From the NCBI GenBank assembly GCA_910586005.1, contig CAJUHG010000014.1:16392-46711 (forward strand): a stretch of DNA of 30,320 nucleotides, read 5' to 3'. This DNA is from an uncultured Lachnospiraceae bacterium. GTDB lineage: Bacteria; Bacillota; Clostridia; Lachnospirales; Lachnospiraceae. Each line of letters begins with the position of its first letter. The first letter of the stretch is position 1. Both the position numbers and the translations under genes were made by a program. Below are positions 17,384 to 25,452 of the stretch, in pieces. Under the pieces are notes generated by a model. It saw only the letters and a program-made list of their open reading frames with translations. It searched no databases and was not told the origin of the DNA.

Positions 17384-17512
17384 ATGGAAAGAGTGTATAA
17401 GGGTTCTGTTAGTATGATGATGAATACATTAGTTCGAAGAAAGGACTTTAATAGAGAGGAAATTGCAGAACTATATGATATTTTAAGGGAGATAAAGAAA
17501 ACAGATGATTGA
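17384..17512 (+). pseudogene. C-terminal remnant of a BlaI/MecI-type repressor
   Basis: The frame MERVYKGSVSMMMNTLVRRK, then DFNREEIAELYDILREIKK, ends in TGA at 17510. This fits the C-terminal dimerisation part of BlaI/MecI family repressors (an F-x-ERVYxGS helix followed by an EEIxEL helix). The frame is closed by a TAA just upstream (17369-17371), and no winged-helix N-terminus is seen before it, so the DNA-binding half has been lost. The stop overlaps the start of the next relic, the arrangement usual for blaI-blaR1 pairs. Confidence 0.55.
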
Positions 17513-17624
17513 ACACCTTGTAACATCTACAATATTGATGTTGTTGATGATTCTATTGTGCTTTTTGTTAGGAAATCGAATCAGTCAAATTACCTCTTTC
17601 ACTAACAACAGAATCATTTTTTAG
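17505..17624 (+). pseudogene. N-terminal remnant of a BlaR1/M56-type peptidase
   Basis: A 39-codon frame beginning at ATG 17505, overlapping the preceding stop. It opens MIEHLVTSTILMLLMILLCF and continues with LLGNRIS, which matches the first membrane helix and following GRIS motif of M56/BlaR1 sensor peptidases. After that point the similarity ends and a stop occurs at 17622. A full M56 protein has several hundred residues, so this is a stub left by a deletion. Confidence 0.5.
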
Positions 17625-17717
17625 CGATATATTTCCTCTAATAGTTTTTATATTTAAGGATTTTTTAATATTTTCTAGATTATAATATCAGCAGAATCGA
17701 ACAGAAAGGAGAAGTTT

Positions 17718-20111
17718 ATGAATTTTAGAATACTAAAAAAGGATTTAAAACGAAAGAAATCTATTAATTTGATTCTTCTGGTATTTATTTTTTTATCTAC
17801 CATGTTTATTGCTGGGAGTTTATATAATTTTACAGTGATTTTAAATGGAGTAGATAATTTTTTAACGCAAGCAGGAATTGGAGATTTTCTTATTGTAACT
17901 ATGGGAGGAAATGAGCAGGAAATTTCTGAAAATGACAAAAACATAGAAGAATTTTTGAAAAATCAAAAAGATGTAACTAGTTATACAATCGATAACATCC
18001 TATTTTTATCAGCAAATCAGCTAAAAAAAGAAAATAATAAAAAGATTTTATTGGATAATACCATGATTTTAAATTGTTTTGATATTGAGCAACAAAAATT
18101 TTTTGATAAAAATAATCAGGAAATCACCCACATGGAAGATGCAACTATTTATATCAGTCAAAGAATGGCAGCAGGAAATCATCTCAAGATTGGAGATAAA
18201 GTAAAAGTTTGTTGTGAAAGTGGATATGAAGTGGAATTAAAAGTGGCGGGTGAATTAAAAGATGCTTTGTTAGGCTCAGATATGATGGGAACACAGCGAT
18301 GTGTTATAAATAGTAGAGATTTTCAAGAAGTATTAAAAAAAGGCAATTTACCGTTTGGAAGACTTTATTCTATTTTTTGTAAAGATTTAAATGCTTTTCA
18401 AATTGAGTATAATAATGGAAATTTCAATGAAATATTTGGCGCAGATAGAACTCTAGTCAAAACTACATATATATTGGAAATGGTAATTGCGGCTGTGATA
18501 TTGTTAGTTAGCATTTGTTTAATTGCAATATCTGTACTTATGTTGAAATTTACAATTGTATTTACTGTAAATGAGGATTACAAAGAAATTGGGATTATGA
18601 AGGCAATTGGCATGAAAGACAGTGCAATTAGAAGGCTTTATATGGTAAAATATTTTGTATTGGCAGCTATTGGTGCATTGTTTGGCTTTATGGTAAGTAT
18701 TCCTTTTAGTACAACATTGCTTTTGCAGGTAACACAAAAAATTGTGATAAAGAGTGGAAGAACTGGAATTTTGTTTCAATTTGTGACAAGTGTCTTAATT
18801 GTAGGAATTATTGTATTATTTGGATATCTTAGCACAGGAAAAATCAAAAAATTTAGTCCTATGGATGCAATACGAAGTGGAAATAATGGAGAGCGATTTC
18901 AGAAAAAAGGAATTTTCCATCTTAAAAATTCACATGTAAGACCCACAACTTTTTTAGCGTATAATGATGTGTTATGTGAGATAAAAAAATATTTTATTCT
19001 ATTTTTAACAAGTGTAATAGGCGTATGGCTAGTAATTATGCCAGTGAATACAATCAATACATTGAAGTCTGATGGCATTGCAGCTTGGTTTGGCCTAACT
19101 GATTGTGATTTTTATATACGGGATGAAGAAAAAGTAGCTGAATTGATAGGAAAAGGAACAAAACAAGAATGGTATCATTACCTAGAGGATACAAAACAGT
19201 TATTTGAAAGAAATGGGATAGAAGTAGAAAAAGTTTGTACAGAGGTTTATTTTAAACTTCGAGTCAGAAAAGAAAATAAATCTTATAAATCCTTTGCCAT
19301 ACAAGGGTTAGGTACTTCCACAGAACAGTATTTTTATGATGAAGGTTATCCACCAATTTATGAAAATGAAGTTGCAATCACTCATGTTATAGCAGAAAAA
19401 ATTGATGCTAAGTTAGGAGATACTATTTATATTACAAGTGAAGAACAGGAAAAGCCCTATCTTATTTCAGCAATTTATCAGTCTATGAATAATATGGGAG
19501 AAGGGATTCGATTTACAACACAAGCAGAACTAGATTATACCAAAGTTAGTGGAGGATTTGGAGCACAAATTATTTTACAGAATGAAAAAGACAGAGAGAA
19601 ACTCTCAGATATTATAGAACAAGTAAAAAAGTTAATGCCAAAAGCAAAAATTGAAACGGTAGGAGAATTTATAAGTGGTATGATAGGTAATATCTCAGGA
19701 AGATTAGATTCTTTAAAGTTATTGATTTTAATCGTGGTGGCGGCTATCAATATTTTGGTGGTGATGTTGATGCAAAAAATGTTTTTGATTCGTGAACGGG
19801 GAGAAATGGGAATGTTGAAATCTATTGGATTTTCTAATGGTGCGGTGATTAGATGGCAGACGAAACGAATGATATTGGTACAGTTTTTTGGAATTTTAAT
19901 TGGCATTTTTACAGGAGCGTTTTTTTCTGAGATAACAGCAGGGCAAGTTTTTAAGATAATGGGAGCAAAAAAAATAGAATTTGTGATAAATCCTTTGGAG
20001 ATTTATGTAATATATCCAGCAGTTTTATTTTTGGTGACTATATTAGCCTGTATGCTCACTATGCAAAAAGTAAGAAACGTATCAATACAAGAAATGAACA
20101 ATATGGAATAG
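17718..20111 (+). CDS. ABC3-type (FtsX/MacB fold) ABC transporter permease
   Basis: A 797-residue permease with two FtsX-type domains. Membrane helices are seen near residues 18-38, then three at about 255-280, 312-335 and 352-372 (first FtsX domain), one near 420-445, and three more at about 665-690, 712-735 and 757-778 (second FtsX domain). Extracytoplasmic domains lie between (about 40-250 and 450-660). This is the layout of large ABC3 exporters that act on peptides or lipoproteins rather than the ten-helix BceB type. AAAGGAG precedes ATG 17718 and TATAAT is at 17681. The ATPase gene starts 9 bp after its stop, so the two are translationally linked. Confidence 0.9.
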   Translation: MNFRILKKDLKRKKSINLILLVFIFLSTMFIAGSLYNFTVILNGVDNFLTQAGIGDFLIVTMGGNEQEISENDKNIEEFLKNQKDVTSYTIDNILFLSANQLKKENNKKILLDNTMILNCFDIEQQKFFDKNNQEITHMEDATIYISQRMAAGNHLKIGDKVKVCCESGYEVELKVAGELKDALLGSDMMGTQRCVINSRDFQEVLKKGNLPFGRLYSIFCKDLNAFQIEYNNGNFNEIFGADRTLVKTTYILEMVIAAVILLVSICLIAISVLMLKFTIVFTVNEDYKEIGIMKAIGMKDSAIRRLYMVKYFVLAAIGALFGFMVSIPFSTTLLLQVTQKIVIKSGRTGILFQFVTSVLIVGIIVLFGYLSTGKIKKFSPMDAIRSGNNGERFQKKGIFHLKNSHVRPTTFLAYNDVLCEIKKYFILFLTSVIGVWLVIMPVNTINTLKSDGIAAWFGLTDCDFYIRDEEKVAELIGKGTKQEWYHYLEDTKQLFERNGIEVEKVCTEVYFKLRVRKENKSYKSFAIQGLGTSTEQYFYDEGYPPIYENEVAITHVIAEKIDAKLGDTIYITSEEQEKPYLISAIYQSMNNMGEGIRFTTQAELDYTKVSGGFGAQIILQNEKDREKLSDIIEQVKKLMPKAKIETVGEFISGMIGNISGRLDSLKLLILIVVAAINILVVMLMQKMFLIRERGEMGMLKSIGFSNGAVIRWQTKRMILVQFFGILIGIFTGAFFSEITAGQVFKIMGAKKIEFVINPLEIYVIYPAVLFLVTILACMLTMQKVRNVSIQEMNNME

Positions 20112-20120
20112 GAGAACAGT

Positions 20121-20927
20121 ATGGAAGCAGCATTGTGTGTAAAAGATTTATGTAAAACTTATATTACAAATAAAAGACAAAATAATGTGTTAAAAAATAT
20201 TAATTTTACCATTGAACGTGGGGAAATGGTAGCAGTTATGGGCCCCTCTGGTTCTGGAAAGTCTACCTTGCTCTATAATGTATCTGGAATGGATTGCCCT
20301 ACAGCGGGAGAAGTATTACTTGCAGGAAAAAAGATTACAGATTTAAAAGAAAAAGAACTAGCAGAAGTGCGCCTTACAAGTATGGGATTTATTTTCCAAC
20401 AAATGCATATGCTAAAAAATCTCTCTATTATGGATAATATTTTGCTTCCCGCTTATCAGGTAGGAAAAAAAGAGCACACAAGACAAGAAATTAATGAATT
20501 TTGTCTTAGTTTAATGAGAAAACTTGGGATTAGTGAGATTGCAGAAAATGATATTGCAGAGGTTTCAGGTGGACAGCTTCAACGAGCATGTATTTGTCGG
20601 AGTTTGATTAATCGTCCTGAAATTTTATTTGCAGATGAGCCAACAGGAGCACTAAATCGAAGTACTTCAGAAGATGTGATGCAAGAGTTGAACAAATTAA
20701 ATAGAGAAGGAACTACTATTATGTTGGTAACTCATGATATGAAAGTAGCTGCAAAGTGCAGTAGAATCCTTTATATTGTAGATGGAAATATAAAAGGGGA
20801 ATTACATCTTGGAATTATAGGAGAATCTCAATTAGAAACTTCCCAAAGAGAAAAGATAGATAAAGCTAGTGAAGTAAAGTTTCGGGAACGGAAGTTAAAT
20901 AATTGGCTAATTGAAATGGGTTGGTAA
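20121..20927 (+). CDS. ABC transporter ATP-binding protein
   Basis: A 268-residue ATPase of the MacB/LolD-like group, partner of the preceding permease. Walker A is GPSGSGKST (residues 41-49), the Q-loop is near 93 (FIFQQ), the signature is VSGGQLQRA (148-156), Walker B with catalytic Glu is ILFADEP (168-174), and the H-loop is VTHD near 205. About 40 residues beyond the usual end (from about 225) form a charged tail. TAGGAGA lies before ATG 20121. Confidence 0.95.
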   Translation: MEAALCVKDLCKTYITNKRQNNVLKNINFTIERGEMVAVMGPSGSGKSTLLYNVSGMDCPTAGEVLLAGKKITDLKEKELAEVRLTSMGFIFQQMHMLKNLSIMDNILLPAYQVGKKEHTRQEINEFCLSLMRKLGISEIAENDIAEVSGGQLQRACICRSLINRPEILFADEPTGALNRSTSEDVMQELNKLNREGTTIMLVTHDMKVAAKCSRILYIVDGNIKGELHLGIIGESQLETSQREKIDKASEVKFRERKLNNWLIEMGW

Positions 20928-20965
20928 TTGGAACTATAAGAATTTTGCAGATTAATCAATATATG

Positions 20966-20988
20966 TAAGAATATAAATAATATTCTTA
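20966..20988. promoter_or_regulatory. 9-bp inverted repeat before the response regulator
   Basis: TAAGAATAT (20966-20974) pairs with ATATTCTTA (20980-20988) around AAATA. It lies about 36 bp before the response-regulator start, and no convincing -35/-10 pair was found around it. It could be an operator or a weak attenuator. Confidence 0.3.
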
Positions 20989-21023
20989 AAAGTTATAGTA
21001 GAATCTTGAGAGAAGGTGCAACT

Positions 21024-21686
21024 TTGGCAGATATTATCGTGGTGGAAGATAACGAAGAACTGGGAGAAGTGTTATCAGATTTTTTGAAGGCAGAAGGATA
21101 TGATGTCTATTTGGCCAATCTAGGAGAGGAAGCTTTGGAGATTTATGAGTCAGAGGGTGCAAAGTTAATACTGTTAGATATTATGCTACCAGGAATAGAT
21201 GGATTTAATATTTGTGGTAGGATTCGAGAACAAGGGAACACACCTATTATTATGATAAGTGCGAAAGGGGAAAAAGAGGATAAATTAAATGGACTTTTAT
21301 TGGGAGCAGATGATTATATAGAAAAGCCATATGATATTGATATTTTATTAGCAAAAGTAAAAGGAATATTTCAAAGGCGATATTCTTTTGATGAAATTGT
21401 GGATGGAAACATCCGATTAGATAAAATTGGTCATCATATTTATTTGGAAGATCAAGAATTATCTATGACTACCAAAGAATTTGATTTACTGCTTTATTTT
21501 ATGGAGAATAAAGGAAAAGTTATTTCTAAGGAAGAGCTATTTTATAAAATATGGGGGGTTGCTAGTGAAAGCGAAATGCAAACTTTAACGGTACACATTA
21601 AATGGTTGCGGGAAAAGTTGGAGAAAAATCCTAAAAAGCCAGAACGTATTTTAACAGTTTGGGGAATTGGATATCGGTTTGAGTAG
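21024..21686 (+). CDS. OmpR/PhoB-family response regulator
   Basis: A 220-residue two-component regulator. The receiver domain (about 1-118) has the acidic pair ED (8-9), the phospho-acceptor Asp52 in LILLDIMLPG, and the conserved Lys in EKPYD. The C-terminal winged-helix DNA-binding domain (about 125-220) ends in LTVWGIGYRFE. A TTG start at 21024 is preferred because AGAAGG precedes it by 7 bases and the receiver domain begins at once (ADIIVVEDNEELG); a TTG at 21006 would overlap that site. It is followed 43 bp later by its kinase and preceded by the ABC genes, which it probably regulates. Confidence 0.9.
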   Translation: MADIIVVEDNEELGEVLSDFLKAEGYDVYLANLGEEALEIYESEGAKLILLDIMLPGIDGFNICGRIREQGNTPIIMISAKGEKEDKLNGLLLGADDYIEKPYDIDILLAKVKGIFQRRYSFDEIVDGNIRLDKIGHHIYLEDQELSMTTKEFDLLLYFMENKGKVISKEELFYKIWGVASESEMQTLTVHIKWLREKLEKNPKKPERILTVWGIGYRFE

Positions 21687-21729
21687 AGCGTTTGGCAGAG
21701 ATTTCTATCAACAACATTAGGATATTAGA

Positions 21730-23028
21730 ATGAAAAAAATTAATCAAATATTGTTTACTGTCTTCTTAAGTTTTTTTGCAATTTTATGTCTAACAGATAT
21801 ATTACTTTCTAAAATTCAGGTTTCAGAGAAACATAATGTATATAGAATATCCATTAATAGAATAGAGAAAGCTATTACAGAATTTGAACAAACAAAAGAA
21901 GGAGCAGTAGGAAGTTTAAATGAGTTACTATTATTTGCTGGAGTAGAAGAATATAAGTTTGTTACAAAATTAATTGTGTTAGAAAAGGGAAAGCAAGAAA
22001 GAGAAGAAGAATTTTGGAAAAATGAGTTAGAAGAGTATATAGTAATTGTTTCTAAATATGCTTATTATAAAATAATATATGTTGCAGAAGATATATCAAA
22101 TCCATCAACAAAGTTAATTGTAAAGGGAGTGGAAGGTATCTGGATTATTTTGTTTTTGCTATTATTGATTTATGTGAGGCAAAAAGTATTGTTACCCTTT
22201 CATCAGTTTTCCCAACTTCCCTACGAACTTTCGAAAGGCAATCTTACCATACCTCTAAAAGAAAATAAGAATAAATTGTTCGGAAAATTTATATGGGGAA
22301 TGGAATTACTACGTGAGTATTTAGAGGAAAATAAGGAAAGAGAATTAGAATTACAAAAAGAAAAGAAATTATTATTATTGTCCTTATCTCATGATATGAA
22401 AACTCCTTTAAGTGCAATCCAATTGTATGCACAGGCATTGTGTAAAAATTTATATCAGGAAGAAGCAAAAAAACAAGAAATTGCCCAAAATATTCAAAAG
22501 AAAGCAAAAGAAATGGAAGGATATATTGTGGAAATTATTCGAGCTTCTAAGGAAGATTTTTTGCATTTTCAAGTAAATAATACAGAAGTATATACTAGAG
22601 ATGTATTAGAACAGATCTGGATATATTATAAGGATAAAATGTATTGGAATCAGATAAAATTTACAATTGGAAAATACCCGAACTGTTTTGTTTGGGGAGA
22701 TGCAGATAGAATTGTAGAAGTAATTCAAAATGTAATAGAAAATGCGATAAAATATGGAGATGGTAAAAGTATTGAGATAAATGTAACGAAGAGTGAAGAA
22801 GAATATATTATTTCCATTAGAAATACTGGTTGTACGTTGAGTCAAAAGGAGTTACCACATATTTTTGATAGTTTTTTTCGAGGAAGTAATATAGAAAGAA
22901 ATCTAGGAAGTGGCCTAGGTCTTTATATTTGTCGCCAGTTAATGTATCTTATGGAAGGTGGAATCACCGCTACAATAGAAGAAACAGATAAAATCATGGA
23001 AGTAAATATTATTTTGCATTTAGTTTAA
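21730..23028 (+). CDS. membrane sensor histidine kinase
   Basis: A 432-residue kinase. Two membrane helices (about residues 7-26 and 135-150) flank a small extracytoplasmic domain of about 110 residues, then a HAMP-like linker. The H-box is LSLSHDMKTPLSAI with His221; the ATPase domain has the N-box QNVIENAIKYGDG, an F-box HIFDSFFRG and the G-box GSGLGLYICRQ. The start has only a weak AGGATA site before it. Gene order permease-ATPase-regulator-kinase suggests sensing of an antimicrobial peptide or its transport, by analogy with such modules in Firmicutes. Confidence 0.9.
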   Translation: MKKINQILFTVFLSFFAILCLTDILLSKIQVSEKHNVYRISINRIEKAITEFEQTKEGAVGSLNELLLFAGVEEYKFVTKLIVLEKGKQEREEEFWKNELEEYIVIVSKYAYYKIIYVAEDISNPSTKLIVKGVEGIWIILFLLLLIYVRQKVLLPFHQFSQLPYELSKGNLTIPLKENKNKLFGKFIWGMELLREYLEENKERELELQKEKKLLLLSLSHDMKTPLSAIQLYAQALCKNLYQEEAKKQEIAQNIQKKAKEMEGYIVEIIRASKEDFLHFQVNNTEVYTRDVLEQIWIYYKDKMYWNQIKFTIGKYPNCFVWGDADRIVEVIQNVIENAIKYGDGKSIEINVTKSEEEYIISIRNTGCTLSQKELPHIFDSFFRGSNIERNLGSGLGLYICRQLMYLMEGGITATIEETDKIMEVNIILHLV

Positions 23029-23060
23029 GGTGAAATCTGACCTGAAGTTTTGCTAACTAT

Positions 23061-23134
23061 TTCCTATCTGATATTATAAACTGGTCATATTAAATTTTAT
23101 TTATATGGGACTTTATTATAATATCAGATAGGAA
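23061..23134. other. 19-bp inverted repeat before pdxS
   Basis: Bases 23061-23079 are the exact reverse complement of 23116-23134, with 36 bases between. The right arm contains TATAAT (23117-23122), so pairing or protein binding would cover a possible -10 box. It has no T-run. It could be the terminator of the kinase gene, an operator for pdxS, or a mobile-element scar. Confidence 0.6.
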
Positions 23135-23169
23135 TACACTTGTGCTCATAAAAAAGGAGGATTTAGATT

Positions 23170-24045
23170 ATGAGTACAGAAAACAGATGGGAATTAAATA
23201 AAGAGTTAGCACAAATGTTAAAAGGTGGTGTCATTATGGATGTTACGACACCAGAACAAGCAAAAATTGCTGAAGAAGCAGGAGCTTGTGCAGTGATGGC
23301 ACTAGAGAGAATCCCTGCTGATATTCGTGTAGCAGGTGGCGTATCAAGAATGAGTGATCCGAAAATGATAAAGGGGATTCAAAATGCAGTTTCTATTCCA
23401 GTAATGGCAAAATGTAGGATTGGACATTTTGCAGAAGCACAGATTTTAGAGGCAATTGAAATTGATTATATAGATGAAAGTGAGGTGCTATCTCCAGCAG
23501 ATGATGTATATCACATTGATAAGACAAAGTTTAAAGTTCCTTTTGTGTGTGGTGCAAAAGATTTAGGAGAAGCACTTAGAAGAATTAAGGAAGGTGCATC
23601 TATGATACGTACCAAAGGGGAAGCAGGAACTGGAGATATCGTGCAGGCAGTGCGTCACATGCGGAAAATAAACAGCCAGATAGCAAAAATTGTATCTATG
23701 AGAGAAGATGAATTATTTCATGTAGCAAAAGAATTGATGGTTCCATATGAGTTGGTCAAATATGTGCATGAGAATGGAAGGCTTTCAGTTGTCAATTTTG
23801 CAGCAGGTGGTGTGGCAACTCCAGCAGATGCAGCATTGATGATGCAACTTGGTGCAGAAGGTGTATTTGTGGGTTCTGGAATTTTTAAGTCTGGAAATCC
23901 TAAAAAAAGAGCAAGTGCCATTGTAAAAGCAGTTGCAAATTATACAGATGCAAAATTTATTGCGGAATTATCAGAAGATTTAGGAGAGGCAATGGTGGGA
24001 ATTAATGAAGATGAAATTGAACTGCTGATGGCAGAAAGGGGATAA
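23170..24045 (+). CDS. pdxS: pyridoxal 5'-phosphate synthase lyase subunit PdxS
   Basis: A 291-residue TIM-barrel subunit that joins ribose 5-phosphate, glyceraldehyde 3-phosphate and ammonia to make PLP. Key residues are at their usual positions: Asp24 (MDVTTPEQ), Lys81 (MAKCRIGH) and Lys149 (IRTKGEAGTG), plus the C-terminal phosphate-binding GGVATPADAALMMQLGAEGVFVGSGIF. AAAGGAGG precedes ATG 23170. pdxT follows after 5 bp, giving the standard operon of the DXP-independent pathway. Confidence 0.98.
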   Translation: MSTENRWELNKELAQMLKGGVIMDVTTPEQAKIAEEAGACAVMALERIPADIRVAGGVSRMSDPKMIKGIQNAVSIPVMAKCRIGHFAEAQILEAIEIDYIDESEVLSPADDVYHIDKTKFKVPFVCGAKDLGEALRRIKEGASMIRTKGEAGTGDIVQAVRHMRKINSQIAKIVSMREDELFHVAKELMVPYELVKYVHENGRLSVVNFAAGGVATPADAALMMQLGAEGVFVGSGIFKSGNPKKRASAIVKAVANYTDAKFIAELSEDLGEAMVGINEDEIELLMAERG

Positions 24046-24050
24046 ATAGA

Positions 24051-24677
24051 ATGAAAATTGCAATATTGGCAGTTCAAGGTGCATTTATGGAACATAAATA
24101 TATACTACAGCTTCTTGGCGCAGAAACTGTGGAACTTAGAAAAAATGAAGATTTAAAACAAGATTTTGATGGGATTATACTTCCTGGTGGTGAAAGTACA
24201 GTACAAGGAAAATTGTTAAGAGAATTATATATGTTTGAGGATATAAAGCGAAGAATCCAGCAAGGGATGCCGGTTTTAGCAACTTGTGCAGGTTTAATTC
24301 TTTTAGCGGAGCAGATAGCGAATAGTTCTGATAGATACTTTGCTACATTGCCGGTTACAGTTCAGAGAAATGCCTATGGAAGACAACTTGGAAGTTTTTC
24401 TACTATGGCACATATTTCTGGAATTTCAGAAGAAGATAAAGTTTTCCCTTTAAAATTTATAAGAGCACCTTATATTCAATGGATGAACAATAAGAGAGAA
24501 GTGAAGCCAATTGTTAGCATAAAAAAAATGCCAGATGGTAGTTATGGAGAAAATATTGTAGGTGTGCGCTATAAAAATCAGATTGGATTGGCCTTTCATC
24601 CAGAACTTACAATAGATTATAGATTTCATGAGATATTTTTAAAAGAATGTGGTCACAATCATGTTAGAGTTACATAA
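24051..24677 (+). CDS. pdxT: pyridoxal 5'-phosphate synthase glutaminase subunit PdxT
   Basis: A 208-residue class I glutaminase that delivers ammonia to PdxS. The catalytic triad is complete: Cys79 (LATCAGLILLA), His183 and Glu185 (AFHPELT). The oxyanion and glutamine-binding LPGGEST is at 44-50, and RAPYIQ at 138-143. AGGGGA lies before ATG 24051. The length is a little over the usual 190-200. It is the last gene of the operon, closed by a strong terminator. Confidence 0.97.
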   Translation: MKIAILAVQGAFMEHKYILQLLGAETVELRKNEDLKQDFDGIILPGGESTVQGKLLRELYMFEDIKRRIQQGMPVLATCAGLILLAEQIANSSDRYFATLPVTVQRNAYGRQLGSFSTMAHISGISEEDKVFPLKFIRAPYIQWMNNKREVKPIVSIKKMPDGSYGENIVGVRYKNQIGLAFHPELTIDYRFHEIFLKECGHNHVRVT

Positions 24678-24705
24678 AAAATATGAATGATGATATCAAT
24701 CATTA

Positions 24706-24748
24706 ATAATAAAATCAGAGGAAACTATCTTTCCTCTGATTTTATTAT
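24706..24748. terminator. 19-bp terminator hairpin after pdxT
   Basis: Bases 24706-24724 pair perfectly with 24730-24748 around a 5-base loop. The stem ends in an A-tract and a T-rich tract, so it can act in both directions. Confidence 0.85.
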
Positions 24749-24841
24749 GTCCTATAGCTAGATTACATGCTTATCTTCCTATTCAAAATATTGTATTTTA
24801 TCTTGTATTTTATTAATAAAGTTAAATATTAAAAATAATTA

Positions 24842-24870
24842 TTGACAAATAATATTATACAGTATATAGT
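24842..24870 (+). promoter_or_regulatory. strong sigma-A promoter for the padR operon
   Basis: Consensus TTGACA at 24842-24847 and TATAGT at 24865-24870 are exactly 17 bp apart. The first gene starts at 25129, which implies a leader of about 250 bases. PadR may repress this promoter, as such proteins are usually autoregulated. Confidence 0.75.
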
Positions 24871-24881
24871 ATTAGTAAATA

Positions 24882-24966
24882 AATAGTAATACATTTAAAA
24901 TAGTAATATGTTTAAAATAGTAATACATTTGAAATAGTAATATGTTTGAAATAATAATATTTTTTT
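24882..24966. repeat. five tandem copies of a 17-bp unit in the leader
   Basis: The unit AATAGTAATACATTTAA at 24882 repeats without gaps at 24899, 24916, 24933 and, degenerated, at 24950. Copies alternate between ACATTT and ATGTTT, making a 34-bp higher-order period. It lies just after the promoter, so it is transcribed or protein-bound. The rest of this gap (24967-25128) holds no gene that I can support. Confidence 0.8.
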
Positions 24967-25128
24967 ATCATATAAAAATATTATATGCACTTGCACAAGG
25001 AGTAGTTGTTGCTTTGTAAGTGTATGGTGCTTTGTTCTATGATAGGATTTTGAAAGCTGATGTAAATATATCTGCTTTGTTTAAAATCCGTTCTTGTAAA
25101 GAAAAACCAGGAAAGAAGGAGTGATGGC

Positions 25129-25452
25129 ATGGTATTTAACACAGGTGCAGCTCTTTTAGATGCAATCGTACTTGCGGTTGTGTGTAAAGAAGAGGAGGGC
25201 ACATATGGTTACAAAATCACCCAAGATGTACGACAGGCAATTGATGTATCAGAATCAACACTGTATCCAGTGTTAAGACGTTTGCAAAAAGATGATTGTC
25301 TAGAAGTCTATGATGTGGAATGCGGAGGAAGAAATCGCAGATATTATAAGATAACCGCTAGAGGAATGGCACAATTAAATTTATACCGAACAGAATGGGC
25401 AAATTATTCTTCTAAAATTACAATGTTATTTTCGGGAGGAGAGTCGGCATGA
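25129..25452 (+). CDS. PadR-family transcriptional repressor
   Basis: A 107-residue winged-helix regulator. The signature is visible: LLDAIVLAVVCKEEEGTYGYKI, the recognition region SESTLYPVLRRLQKDDCLEVY, and the wing GGRNRRYYKIT. Its last bases overlap the next start (ATGA at 25449-25452), so it is coupled to the HAAS-domain gene. AAGGAG precedes ATG 25129. In Firmicutes, PadR proteins followed by HAAS/DUF1700 genes control envelope-related operons; ligand unknown. Confidence 0.93.
   Translation: MVFNTGAALLDAIVLAVVCKEEEGTYGYKITQDVRQAIDVSESTLYPVLRRLQKDDCLEVYDVECGGRNRRYYKITARGMAQLNLYRTEWANYSSKITMLFSGGESA

Noticed and set aside
19535..19906. 123-codon minus-strand frame
   Set aside because: Antisense of the second FtsX domain of the permease; low-complexity translation.
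24882..24966. Possible CRISPR array in the 17-bp repeats
   Set aside because: Copies are contiguous with no spacers, the unit is too short, and no cas gene is in the window.
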